A stretch of DNA of 16,355 nucleotides from Planctomicrobium sp. (GTDB lineage: Bacteria; Planctomycetota; Planctomycetia; Planctomycetales; Planctomycetaceae): positions 1 to 16,355 of the forward strand of contig JAJDEL010000338.1 in the NCBI GenBank assembly GCA_029259835.1, given 5' to 3'. Below are positions 1-7,453 of the stretch, piece after piece. A program made the translations under genes and the position numbers. Within the stretch, counting starts at the first letter, position 1. Every line of letters begins with the position of its first letter. The notes under the pieces were generated by a model. It ran no database searches, had not been told where the DNA came from, and saw only the letters and a program-made list of their open reading frames with translations.

Positions 1-717
1 GATCCAGGTCTCAAACGGGAAACGACTCGCATAAGGGCAAAACACAACAAAATGTTCTGATTCAAATACGATTCGATCTGGAGTTGCCAACTCTTGCTGA
101 ATCATATCTGAAAAAACAGAACGACCACGGAATTTGTAAAAATTGGCTGCCCCGTCCAATTCTTCCTGAATCGTGATGGGAATAATCGGGCTGACGATTA
201 ACTGCGAATGGGAATGATCAAGGGAAGCACCGGCACGAGCGCCTTTGTTCTTAAAAATCAAACCGTGAACAAGTCGAGAGTCTCGCTTGAGATCAACAAG
301 ACGGTCGTGATAGACCCAAAAAACTTCGCGAATGTTATCAACACTCAGCCGCGACATATTGGCTTCACGATGTGGGCACTCGATAACCACCTCGTGGGCA
401 CCGATACCGTTCATCATGTCGTAGATGCCGATTCCTCGTTTTTCGAGTTGCCCGTCGACCGTCACTGCTGGAAATTTGTTCGGAACTACTCGTACTCTCC
501 AGCCAGGCTGGTTCGCGTGCCCTGAAGTACGATAAGACATAATCTCTGGAGTCGTCGCGTCCTCGTGCCCTTCCAAAAACGGGTCAAACGTGTCAGTTGC
601 TAACTCCCCGACATGATTGAAACTTTGTGGTCGAGTCAGTCGTTCGGGAGCGATAATCACCCAGCGACCAACAATCGGGTCTTTACGCAGCTCCTGCTTT
701 TGACCTTCCGCAGACAT
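1..717 (-). CDS. galT: Galactose-1-phosphate uridylyltransferase, 3' part cut by the window edge
   Basis: Reading leftward from an ATG at 717-715, 239 codons stay open to base 1, so the C-terminal part (roughly 100 residues by family length) lies outside. The enzyme swaps UMP between UDP-glucose and galactose-1-phosphate in the Leloir pathway, in the cytosol. Visible family signatures are [16 protein letters not shown] near residues 11-26, VVPNKFPA (77-84), [10 protein letters not shown] (104-113) and the active-site block [11 protein letters not shown], where H170 in H-S-H-S-Q corresponds to the UMP-accepting nucleophile. The residues usually forming the structural zinc C-x-x-C pair are D45 and L48 here (D-P-F-L-E-G-H-E), although H108 and H168 remain. 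An AAGGA ribosome binding site lies 9 bases before the ATG, which supports this start. No sugar-pathway partner is visible in the window. A related uridylyl/adenylyl-transferase of the same HIT superfamily is the main alternative, but the overall match to GalT is strong. Confidence 0.92.
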   Translation of the reverse strand, partial: MSAEGQKQELRKDPIVGRWVIIAPERLTRPQSFNHVGELATDTFDPFLEGHEDATTPEIMSYRTSGHANQPGWRVRVVPNKFPAVTVDGQLEKRGIGIYDMMNGIGAHEVVIECPHREANMSRLSVDNIREVFWVYHDRLVDLKRDSRLVHGLIFKNKGARAGASLDHSHSQLIVSPIIPITIQEELDGAANFYKFRGRSVFSDMIQQELATPDRIVFESEHFVVFCPYASRFPFETWI

Positions 718-853
718 GCCTGAATTTCCTTGCACTGAGTCATCCTAGGGCAGGCTCGCGCCGTTCCTCAAATTGATTTGGTGTGGGCTGCAACATCAGC
801 AACCTTCTCCAAGCTTACCTTTCATGGCAAGGTCGAGAAACTGCGATCACCAC

Positions 854-895
854 AAAAAAATACGGGACGACTTCTTTACGAAATCGTCCCGTATT
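854..895 (-). terminator. Rho-independent terminator of the monoheme cytochrome gene
   Basis: A 12-bp perfect stem is formed by 859-870 (AATACGGGACGA) and 884-895 (TCGTCCCGTATT) with a 13-base loop. On the minus strand the stem is followed by seven T residues (854-860). It lies 39 bases after the stop codon of the cytochrome gene, in the right orientation for it, and ahead of galT, so galT is probably transcribed separately. Confidence 0.88.
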
Positions 896-934
896 CAAAT
901 CGATGAAACTAGACGTCACTTTGACGTCATATTG

Positions 935-1294
935 TTATTTTGCAGCCGGTGGAAGTTTTCCGTCTTTCATGAAGTCACCAAAAGTCTTGCCATTCCCGGC
1001 ATCAGCTTTTGCAGCTTCTTCCAGAGCTTTGATAATGTCAGCAGGGACTTTGACGTTCTTCTTCCCGAGTGCCTTGGTTAACGCTTTTCCGTAGTCGCTA
1101 CGAACCTTCACGTCCTTCTTCCCATCTTCTTTTGCACCATGACAGACAAGGCATTTCTTTTCCTTGGCTTCGGCGATCTCGTACATCTTCGCAAATTCAG
1201 ACAGGTACTTGGGACGTGCATCAGCTTGCTTGGGTGCAGTGGCAAAAGTCCCAACGACTGCAATTGCAGCGACCATGAGCATTAATTTCTTCAT
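935..1294 (-). CDS. Small secreted monoheme cytochrome c
   Basis: This 119-residue protein has a signal peptide (MKK, then a hydrophobic stretch to about residue 20, with likely cleavage after the Ala-rich segment ending at A26). It has a single covalent heme motif, C48-L-V-C51-H52. After the heme site the protein is very rich in Lys and Ala and probably helical. M109, in F-M-K-D-G-K-L-P, is the only Met C-terminal to the heme motif and so the likely sixth ligand, as in class I cytochromes c. This suggests a small basic periplasmic electron carrier; its partner is not identifiable here. The start is well supported: GGAGGA at 1301-1306 lies 6 bases upstream of the ATG. It is followed by a strong intrinsic terminator, so it is probably a monocistronic unit. 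Confidence 0.85.
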   Translation of the reverse strand: MKKLMLMVAAIAVVGTFATAPKQADARPKYLSEFAKMYEIAEAKEKKCLVCHGAKEDGKKDVKVRSDYGKALTKALGKKNVKVPADIIKALEEAAKADAGNGKTFGDFMKDGKLPPAAK

Positions 1295-1300
1295 TCAAAT

Positions 1301-1306
1301 TCCTCC
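1301..1306 (-). promoter_or_regulatory. Strong ribosome binding site for the monoheme cytochrome
   Basis: Minus-strand GGAGGA lies 6 bases before the ATG at 1294. It is the clearest Shine-Dalgarno sequence in the window and fixes the cytochrome start. Confidence 0.75.
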
Positions 1307-1416
1307 AAAAATCAAAGTTGCGAATCGACGGCGTGATCTCCGAACACTTCATCCAAAGCCTTCGAATTGATAATCCAAGTGGTGCAGTTCCTAACACAGC
1401 ACCGTCTTTAATATAG

Positions 1417-1447
1417 AGATTAGAATTGCCTGATGAGTCAGTGTCAA
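1417..1447 (-). promoter_or_regulatory. Candidate sigma70-type promoter for the cytochrome
   Basis: On the minus strand TTGACA (1442-1447) is followed after 19 bases by TAATCT (1417-1422), or after 17 bases by TCTAAT (1419-1424). The -35 box is perfect, but the spacing to the better -10 box is long. Position, about 120 bases upstream of the ATG, fits a leader-carrying transcript. Confidence 0.35.
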
Positions 1448-1656
1448 CAGTCTCGGCAATCTCCTCGAATTCGCAATCGAATTGAGAAAAATGTGACAAT
1501 GTGACACGCTATAGACGATCCATCCCATGCACCTTTGATCACTAACGCAAATCGAGTGCCATAGCAGTCGATAATTGTCCGGTGTGGGAAGAGAAATCTA
1601 ACACCCAAGGCATGTCGTTGTTTCTACAATCGTCCGAAATGCCTTTTTCTCGCTCG

Positions 1657-1685
1657 TTGTGTCAATTTCATTCGCTACCTAGAAT
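1657..1685 (+). promoter_or_regulatory. Candidate promoter for the nucleotidase/permease run
   Basis: TTGTGT (1657-1662) and TAGAAT (1680-1685) are separated by exactly 17 bases, about 70 bases upstream of the GTG start at 1755. This is a pattern match only. Confidence 0.4.
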
Positions 1686-1754
1686 CCCTGCATCTCTCGT
1701 CAGAGCGACACTCTGATATCTGAAAATCGAATTTGAATCTACGAGGAAGTCAAC

Positions 1755-2744
1755 GTGTCTTCTAACTACGAAGCGGAATTGAAAACAGCCATTCAGGCGG
1801 TCACTCTTGCTTCAGAAATTTGCCGATCTGTTCAAAAAACCATCACCGATGATGCGATGGAAAAGAAAGACCGCTCACCTGTGACTGTTGCCGACTTCGC
1901 AAGTCAGGCAGTGATCTGCAAACAACTCCGAGACGTTTTCCCCGAAGATTCTATTGTCGCGGAAGAAGATGCACGTGAGTTGCGGTTGGAAGAGAATACT
2001 CCTTTCCGGTCGCGCATTCGCGAAGAAATTGAGGCGACAGGTCACACGGCAAACGAAGATGATGTGCTCAACTGGATCGACTTCGGAAACCACGACGGCA
2101 CAGCGAGCAGATTTTGGACGCTCGACCCCATCGATGGCACGAAAGGATTTTTGAGAAAAGACCAGTTCGCGATTTCACTGGCACTCATTGTCGATGGTGA
2201 AATTCAAGTTGCTGCGTTGGCTTGTCCCAACCTTGATGCTGGCAAGAATTGGCCCGACGCTCAAGGAGTCATTCTCTCTGCGATTCGTGGAAAAGGTGCG
2301 CAGGTCGTGCCTCTTGACCTTCCAGGTGCCGTGCCGCAGACACTTCGCGTCGCTGCAACCGATACAGCGGCAAATGCCCGTATCTGTGAATCGGTTGAGT
2401 CTGGTCATAGCTCACATGGATGGTCAGCGAACGTTCGAGAACAACTCAGTACAACTGCCGATCCTGTTCGCATTGACTCACAAGCAAAGTATGCTGTTGT
2501 TGCTCGTGGAGATGCAGACGTCTACCTACGTTTGCCGACTCGCGCTGGATATGAGGAGAAAATCTGGGATCACGCCGGTGGCGTATTGGTCGTCGAAGAA
2601 GCTGGAGGAACTGTGACCGACGTCGACGGCAAGCCACTCGATTTTTCAAAAGGCTCGACATTGAAAAACAACCGTGGAGTTGTTGTCACGAATGGTTTGC
2701 TGCATGATGATGTCTTGGCAGCAGTCTCCGCGGCGGAAAAATAA
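1755..2744 (+). CDS. 3'(2'),5'-bisphosphate nucleotidase, HAL2/CysQ type
   Basis: The 329-residue protein belongs to the lithium-sensitive inositol-monophosphatase superfamily. Metal-binding motifs are visible in order: V-A-E70-E71-D72, D124-P-I-D127-G-T-K-G-F, and near the C-terminus W271-D272-H-A-G-G with V-V-E-E-A-G-G after it. The segment around residues 245-270 (KYAVVARGDADVYLRLP, then YEEKIWDHA) is typical of the HAL2 branch, which dephosphorylates 3'-phosphoadenosine 5'-phosphate (PAP) to AMP, rather than of plain inositol phosphatases. Length fits the family. The start is a GTG at 1755 preceded by GAGGAAG (1744-1750). The next gene, a putative anion permease, follows after 99 bases on the same strand, which fits a role in sulfur metabolism. 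It lacks a signal peptide and is cytosolic. Activity on inositol phosphates cannot be excluded from sequence. Confidence 0.9.
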   Translation: MSSNYEAELKTAIQAVTLASEICRSVQKTITDDAMEKKDRSPVTVADFASQAVICKQLRDVFPEDSIVAEEDARELRLEENTPFRSRIREEIEATGHTANEDDVLNWIDFGNHDGTASRFWTLDPIDGTKGFLRKDQFAISLALIVDGEIQVAALACPNLDAGKNWPDAQGVILSAIRGKGAQVVPLDLPGAVPQTLRVAATDTAANARICESVESGHSSHGWSANVREQLSTTADPVRIDSQAKYAVVARGDADVYLRLPTRAGYEEKIWDHAGGVLVVEEAGGTVTDVDGKPLDFSKGSTLKNNRGVVVTNGLLHDDVLAAVSAAEK

Positions 2745-2843
2745 AGAATCAAGTGAACCACAAAGCCGATTTCGAGTCTTTCCGGCAGCGGCGTTTTGAA
2801 TTCAGTGACCAATACTATCGTCAACCGTTGGTAACCCCGTCCC

Positions 2844-4619
2844 ATGGAACCGTTCGGCATCGCATTAACTCTCGGGGTCGTTGTTGCCGCTATCGTGGCG
2901 ATGATAGGCTCGCGCGCTGGTCCCGATTTGATCCTTCTGGCAGGCTTGACGATTCTCATCATCGCCGGAGTTGTCCCTGCTAAAGAGGCGGTCCATGGAT
3001 TTTCGAACCCCGGCTTACTGAGCGTCGCGTTCTTGTTCATTGTCGCCGAGGGAATTGCGCAAACCGGCGCAATTTCAGTTTTGATTCAAAAGATGCTCGG
3101 GCTGCCGACATCGCGCATCGCTGCGCTTCTGCGAATTATGCTGCCGACAGCAACCATGAGCGCCTTCCTCAACAACACTCCCGTCGTGGCTGTCATGCTG
3201 CCGGTTCTCGATGACTGGTCCAAGAAATGCCGACTGTCCGCCTCTCAGCTCTTGCTACCACTGAGCTACGCCACAATCCTTGGCGGCCTCTGCACCGTGA
3301 TTGGTACAAGCACAACCGTCGTTGTGAATGAATTGTTAGCAACTGAGGAATTGACTCCGCTCGGTCTCTTTGAGCCAGGGTTCGTCGGACTTCCCTGCTG
3401 TATCGCTGGTCTGATTTACATTCTAGCAACAAGTAAGTTGCTGCTTCCGAATCGAAAAGCGGCGTCGATGCAGTTCGACGACCCACGTGAATACACGATC
3501 GAGATGCTTGTCGAACCGACAAGTCCTCTCATCGGAAAGACCATTGAAGAGGCGGGACTTCGCCATCTTCAAGGGATGTTTTTAATGGAAGTTGATCGCG
3601 GCGGAAACATTCTGCCGGCCGTTTCACCGAATGAACGACTATCTGCAAATGATCGACTCGTCTTCGTTGGCATCGTTGAGTCAGTTGTCGACCTGCAAAA
3701 ATTACCTGGACTGACCCCGGCGACTGATCAAGTCTTTAAACTCGATAGCCCTCGCTCCGAAAGGTGCTTGATTGAAGCGGTAGTTTCCAATACTTGCCCC
3801 ATCATCAACACCGCGATTCGTGATGCGCGTTTTCGAACTCGTTACAACGCCGTGGTGATTGCCGTTTCTCGAAACGGGCAACGAATGCGAGGCAAAATCG
3901 GCGATATCGTCCTTCTCCCTGGCGACACGCTGCTGCTTGAAGCGCACACGTCGTTTGCTGATATTCAACGAAATTCGAGAGACTTTTATCTGGTCAGTCG
4001 CGTCGAAAACTCGACTCCCTTGCGACGCGAGAAAGCCTGGATTGCACAACTGGTTCTGGTCGGACTGGTCTTGCTCAACACAGTCTTCCAGTGGAGTATT
4101 CTACAGTCAGCACTGCTGGCATCGATGGTCCTCATTCTGACTGGCTGTGTGAAAGCACACGAAGCTCGCGGCAGTATTGACTGGTCGATCCTCGTGACAA
4201 TTGCCGCTGGAATCGGAATCGGCGAAGCGATGAGTGACCGGCACAGCGGTGCCGGTTCGTTCGTTGCGGAATACCTCACAAGCTTCGCAGGCGGTCAACC
4301 GATGGCGTCATTGGCAATCATTTATGGGATCACAATGATCTTCACGAATTTGATTACTGCGAAAGCCGCCGCCACGCTTGTCTTTCCCATCGCAATTTCA
4401 ACGGCAAACAACCTTGGAGTCGATGCGATGCCGTTTGTCGTCGCCGTGATGATTGCCGCTGCCGCTTGTTTCGCAACTCCGGTCGGCTACCAGACAAACC
4501 TGATGGTTCAGGGGCCTGGCGGATATCGTTATGTCGACTACATCCGCTTTGGAGGTCCGCTCACGCTACTGCTTTGGCTGGTTGCTGTTCTAGTGATCCC
4601 GCTTCGCTGGGGTTTTTGA
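2844..4619 (+). CDS. SLC13/DASS-type anion permease with two TrkA-C (RCK_C)-like domains
   Basis: The 591-residue membrane protein has hydrophobic segments over about residues 1-200 and 398-590, flanking a soluble middle. The first half carries M-S-A-F-L-N-N-T-P (105-113) and G-T-S-T-T-V-V-V-N (154-162), typical of Na+/sulfate-type SLC13 carriers. Two regions at about 215-290 and 300-385 look like RCK_C domains, each with a hydrophobic beta core and an R-L-V-F-V-G or D-T-L-L-L-E strand near its end. The second helical half contains T-N-L-I-T-A-K-A-A-A (501-510) and A-T-P-V-G-Y-Q-T-N (545-552). The likely substrate is sulfate or a similar anion, but this is inferred. The reading frame has a TAA four codons upstream, so ATG 2844 is the earliest start; the ribosome binding site is weak. 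Position 507 is Lys where related carriers often have a neutral residue (see findings). Confidence 0.87.
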   Translation: MEPFGIALTLGVVVAAIVAMIGSRAGPDLILLAGLTILIIAGVVPAKEAVHGFSNPGLLSVAFLFIVAEGIAQTGAISVLIQKMLGLPTSRIAALLRIMLPTATMSAFLNNTPVVAVMLPVLDDWSKKCRLSASQLLLPLSYATILGGLCTVIGTSTTVVVNELLATEELTPLGLFEPGFVGLPCCIAGLIYILATSKLLLPNRKAASMQFDDPREYTIEMLVEPTSPLIGKTIEEAGLRHLQGMFLMEVDRGGNILPAVSPNERLSANDRLVFVGIVESVVDLQKLPGLTPATDQVFKLDSPRSERCLIEAVVSNTCPIINTAIRDARFRTRYNAVVIAVSRNGQRMRGKIGDIVLLPGDTLLLEAHTSFADIQRNSRDFYLVSRVENSTPLRREKAWIAQLVLVGLVLLNTVFQWSILQSALLASMVLILTGCVKAHEARGSIDWSILVTIAAGIGIGEAMSDRHSGAGSFVAEYLTSFAGGQPMASLAIIYGITMIFTNLITAKAAATLVFPIAISTANNLGVDAMPFVVAVMIAAAACFATPVGYQTNLMVQGPGGYRYVDYIRFGGPLTLLLWLVAVLVIPLRWGF

Positions 4620-4633
4620 GCAGGGATTGAAGG

Positions 4634-4660
4634 TTGCCTCACACTTGAAGTGTGAGGCAA
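4634..4660 (+). repeat. Stop-associated palindrome, copy 1
   Basis: Two perfect 13-base arms, TTGCCTCACACTT (4634-4646) and AAGTGTGAGGCAA (4648-4660), surround a single G. It begins 15 bases after the permease stop and lies before ettA. No T tract follows. It shares the GCCnnACACTT / AAGTGTnnGGC layout with copies at 7411-7433 and 9021-9047. Confidence 0.8.
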
Positions 4661-4719
4661 AAGAGATTACTAAGCCGCAAACTTTTCTTTTGAGAACTTG
4701 CTTGTAAGGTACGACGATT

Positions 4720-6390
4720 ATGGGGCAGCAATACATTATGTCCATCGAAGGTCTGACCCGGATCTACGATGAAGATGCGGTTCTGGAAGACATCTGGCTT
4801 TCATTCTTTCCTGGTGCGAAAATTGGTGTCCTGGGTGATAACGGGTCCGGAAAAAGTACGCTTTTGCGTATCATGGCTGGTGACGACAAAGACTACATGG
4901 GTGAAGTCCGACCTGCCAAGAACATCAAAATCGGATACTTCCGACAAGAGCCACATCTCGACCCAGAAAAAACCGTTGAAGAATGTGTCGCCGAAGGTGT
5001 TGCGGAGTCGCAGGCGATTCTTGACCGATACAACGAAGTCAACGAAAAATTCGCCGAAGAAATGACGGACGAGGAGATGAACGCACTCCTCGAAGAACAA
5101 GGAAAACTGCAAGACCAAATCGATGCAGCCAACCTCTGGGAACTTGACCGCATGGTCGAAATGGCCGCCGATGCACTCCGCTTGCCACCAGCAGAAGCAA
5201 AAATTGAACTCCTCTCCGGTGGTGAAAAGCGACGTGTCGCACTCTGCCAGTTGTTACTTCAAAGCCCGGACATGCTGCTATTGGATGAACCGACGAACCA
5301 CCTGGATGCGGATTCAGTTGCCTGGCTTGAACGATACCTTCATGACTTCCCAGGGACCGTCGTTGCGATCACTCACGACCGATACTTCCTTGAAAACGTC
5401 GCTGGCTGGATTCTTGAACTCGACCGTGGACACGGTTATCCCTACGAAGGGAACTACACCGCCTGGCTTGAACAAAAACAGGCACGTCTTGCTGTCGAAC
5501 AGAAGAAGGAAGACCGCCGCCAACGCGTTCTCAAGCAGGAACTCGAATGGGTGAAGCTCTCTCCGAAAGCCCGCGCAACAAAAAACAAAGCACGAATGCA
5601 ACGCTACAGCGAACTCGCCTCACAAGATTTTGACGAACGTGACGGTGCCGCTCAAATTCAAATCCCGGTGAGCAAGCCTCTCGGGGATCGAGTCGTGAAA
5701 GCGGAAGGACTCTCCAAGGCGTTCGGGGATCGACTGCTGTTCGAAAACCTCACTTTCGATCTCCCACCTGGAGGTATCGTCGGAGTGATCGGTCCGAACG
5801 GGGCCGGAAAAACGACTCTTTTCAAAATGATCACTGGCGAGGAAGAACCAACCTCTGGAAAATTAACGGTTGGAGAAACTGTCGATCTTTCGTACGTCGA
5901 TCAGTCGCGTGATTCCCTCAACGCAGGGAAAACCGTCTATGAAGAAATCTCCGGTGGTCTGGATCAAATTATCGTCGGCAACACCAAAATTCACGCTCGC
6001 GCGTATTGCGGTCGATTCAACTTCAAAGGAACTGAGCAGCAAAAATTGGTGGGTGACCTTTCTGGTGGAGAACGAAATCGCGTTCATCTCGCGAAGCTTC
6101 TGCGAACCGGCGGAAATTTACTTCTGCTCGACGAACCAACGAACGACCTCGACGTCGACACCCTGAGAGCCTTGGAAGAAGGCTTAATGAACTTCGGCGG
6201 CTGTGCCGTAGTGACTTCTCACGATCGCTGGTTCTTGGACCGCATCGCGACGCACATTCTCGCATTCGAAGGAGACTCTCAGGTGTACTGGTTCGAAGGC
6301 AATTACAAAATGTACGAAATCCAGCGCCGCGAACGCCTCGGCGAAGACGCCGACCGACCGCACAGAATTAAATATCGACCGATCCATTGA
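4720..6390 (+). CDS. ettA: Energy-dependent translational throttle protein EttA (ABC-F ATPase)
   Basis: The 556-residue protein has two ATP-binding cassettes and no membrane segment, the ABC-F layout; E. coli EttA is of nearly the same length. Cassette 1 has Walker [10 protein letters not shown] (39-47), signature LSGGEKRR (165-172) and Walker [12 protein letters not shown] with catalytic E190. Cassette 2 has GPNGAGKTT (358-366), LSGGERNR (448-455) and [12 protein letters not shown] with E472. The acidic insertion at about 88-140 corresponds to the arm domain, and the charged linker at about 245-320 to the P-site tRNA interaction segment. Stretches such as FHDF-type [19 protein letters not shown] and the C-terminal R-I-K-Y are close to E. 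coli EttA. It binds the ribosomal E site and gates early elongation according to ADP/ATP state. ATG 4720 is preceded by a TAAGG motif at rather long spacing. A resistance-type ABC-F is unlikely. Confidence 0.95.
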   Translation: MGQQYIMSIEGLTRIYDEDAVLEDIWLSFFPGAKIGVLGDNGSGKSTLLRIMAGDDKDYMGEVRPAKNIKIGYFRQEPHLDPEKTVEECVAEGVAESQAILDRYNEVNEKFAEEMTDEEMNALLEEQGKLQDQIDAANLWELDRMVEMAADALRLPPAEAKIELLSGGEKRRVALCQLLLQSPDMLLLDEPTNHLDADSVAWLERYLHDFPGTVVAITHDRYFLENVAGWILELDRGHGYPYEGNYTAWLEQKQARLAVEQKKEDRRQRVLKQELEWVKLSPKARATKNKARMQRYSELASQDFDERDGAAQIQIPVSKPLGDRVVKAEGLSKAFGDRLLFENLTFDLPPGGIVGVIGPNGAGKTTLFKMITGEEEPTSGKLTVGETVDLSYVDQSRDSLNAGKTVYEEISGGLDQIIVGNTKIHARAYCGRFNFKGTEQQKLVGDLSGGERNRVHLAKLLRTGGNLLLLDEPTNDLDVDTLRALEEGLMNFGGCAVVTSHDRWFLDRIATHILAFEGDSQVYWFEGNYKMYEIQRRERLGEDADRPHRIKYRPIH

Positions 6391-6408
6391 TAAGTGAAAC
6401 CGCCAAGA

Positions 6409-6607
6409 GTGGCTGGGGCGCAGGTGTGCACTGATGAAAATGGGGACATTGATCTTGAAAGTCACGTGGGATTTATCAACCATCTTCATAGCCCCAGAAA
6501 CTGCGGAAACGCGTTACATCTGAGGCTGTTACGATTTAGTTTTCTTTTTTCGGTCCTCTGCAATCGTTCTCAAATTTTGTAACTCAGTTCAACTGTGCCC
6601 CAGCCAC
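6409..6607. repeat. 199-bp gene-free block bounded by long inverted repeats
   Basis: GTGGCTGGGGCGCA (6409-6422) and TGTGCCCCAGCCAC (6594-6607) are inverted repeats matching at 13 of 14 positions, and weaker similarity continues inward (an ACTGA on each side). A nested pair, TGAAAATGG (6435-6443) and CCATCTTCA (6480-6488), matches at 8 of 9 positions. No coding frame of interest lies inside. It could be a MITE-like relic or the template of a structured transcript after ettA. No target-site duplication was obvious. Confidence 0.55.
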
Positions 6608-6652
6608 CCCCATTGACTCAATTTGGTGAACGAATCTACTGACACATCCGAG

Positions 6653-7411
6653 ATGTTTCACCCCTACCGCGAGGGATACAGCGTCTTGCCGAGACTGAGT
6701 CAGATCTCTCGCGAGAAATTGTTTCGATATAACGAGGGTCTTCATCAGCGATCCCTGCGCGAGAAACGTCTGGCAGCGATATCGCAAACCGTACACCTCG
6801 AGCACAACTTGCGTGACTCATTGCGAAGTGCTGTAGGAACGTTCCTGCTCAACGAATATCCAGTCGCGTTGGAACCAGTCACTTCGCTCGAATGCGTCGC
6901 CGAGCAGATGCAAGAGGACGTTGTAATCCATGCTCTTGATGGCGAAAGAGATTGGATGGCGTACGGGCACGTTTGTTTTCCAAGTGGTTGGCGACCAGAG
7001 GAGAACATCGGTCGACCGCTACGAGAGATTCACATTCCAGTGCCTGGCATTGATTTAGCGAACAGTCGAAAGCTGGTCGAAACAATGGTCCACCACGGTC
7101 CGTTTGAGCGATTTGTCTGGAGCGTTGTCTTTGACGACCAGCTCAATTTCCATCCTGATCAACCTCATTCATCGTTCAATCCGACTGATCCAGTTGTCTT
7201 TGTGAAAATTGAACGGCAAGTCACGATTGGTTTCCCGGAACACCACGGCGCACTCTTTTTGCTGAGTCAATCTCTCATCGATACTAAAGACATTGACCGC
7301 CCGGCTCTGGTGAAATCAATTCAACAAATGAACACAGCAGAACTCCGGTACAAAGGGCTTAATCAATGCAAACCCGATCTCCTCAAATGGCTTTCGCAAC
7401 ATCACATTTAG
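6653..7411 (+). CDS. DUF3445 / heme-dependent oxidative N-demethylase (HODM)-like protein
   Basis: From ATG 6653 the protein is 252 residues. The central block, Q-E-D-V-V-I-H followed by W-M-A-Y-G-H-V-C-F-P-S-G-W-R-P-E-E and then I-G-R-P-L-R-E-I-H-I-P-V-P-G, is the hallmark of the DUF3445 family, whose studied members bind heme in a PAS-like fold and demethylate small methylamines. The N-terminal P-Y-R-E-G-Y-S-V-L-P-R-L and the R-Y-N-E-G-L region also fit the family start. Starts are uncertain: TTG 6623 and GTG 6626 extend the frame by 9-10 residues, the frame is closed by TGA at 6614, and no candidate has a good ribosome binding site. ATG was chosen because family similarity begins just after it. 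The other HODM subunits (flavin, ferredoxin-like) are not in the window. Its stop codon is part of a palindrome. Confidence 0.82.
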   Translation: MFHPYREGYSVLPRLSQISREKLFRYNEGLHQRSLREKRLAAISQTVHLEHNLRDSLRSAVGTFLLNEYPVALEPVTSLECVAEQMQEDVVIHALDGERDWMAYGHVCFPSGWRPEENIGRPLREIHIPVPGIDLANSRKLVETMVHHGPFERFVWSVVFDDQLNFHPDQPHSSFNPTDPVVFVKIERQVTIGFPEHHGALFLLSQSLIDTKDIDRPALVKSIQQMNTAELRYKGLNQCKPDLLKWLSQHHI

Positions 7412-7433
7412 CCGGACACTTAAAGTGTCCGGC
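7411..7433 (+). repeat. Stop-associated palindrome, copy 2
   Basis: Perfect 11-base arms GCCGGACACTT (7411-7421) and AAGTGTCCGGC (7423-7433) surround one A. The first base of the palindrome is the last base of the TAG stop of the DUF3445 gene. Its outer bases differ from copy 1 on both arms in a paired way. Confidence 0.8.
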
Positions 7434-7453
7434 AATACACCTTCGGTGTTATT
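7411..7453. terminator. Compact two-hairpin convergent terminator region
   Basis: Two hairpins fill the 40 bases between convergent stop codons: the palindrome at 7411-7433 and ACACC/GGTGT (7437-7441 and 7445-7449, loop TTC), whose weakly paired outer bases reach the TAA stop of the minus-strand ADP-ribosylglycohydrolase. No run of T follows either stem, so intrinsic termination is inferred from placement only. Confidence 0.4.

Larger units (their letters stand above)
1295..1754. other. 460-base divergent spacer between the cytochrome and the nucleotidase
   Basis: No convincing gene is seen. The open frame on the minus strand from 1499 overlaps the cytochrome start in another frame and has no family resemblance. 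The spacer holds promoter candidates for both flanking genes (separate entries) and a perfect tandem repeat of the 8-mer ATGTGACA at 1491-1498 and 1499-1506, upstream of both genes. Confidence 0.6.

Noticed and set aside
208..525. Plus-strand open frame of 105 codons at the left end
   Set aside because: It is antisense to galT, whose conserved motifs lie on the minus strand here.
911..930. Two GACGTC palindromes between the cytochrome stop and its terminator
   Set aside because: They are short six-base palindromes separated by a few bases in a 3' untranslated region, with no independent support for a binding site.
1221..1499. Minus-strand open frame of 92 codons overlapping the cytochrome start
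   Set aside because: It covers the cytochrome promoter and signal-peptide region in another frame and has no recognisable domain. It is a shadow frame.
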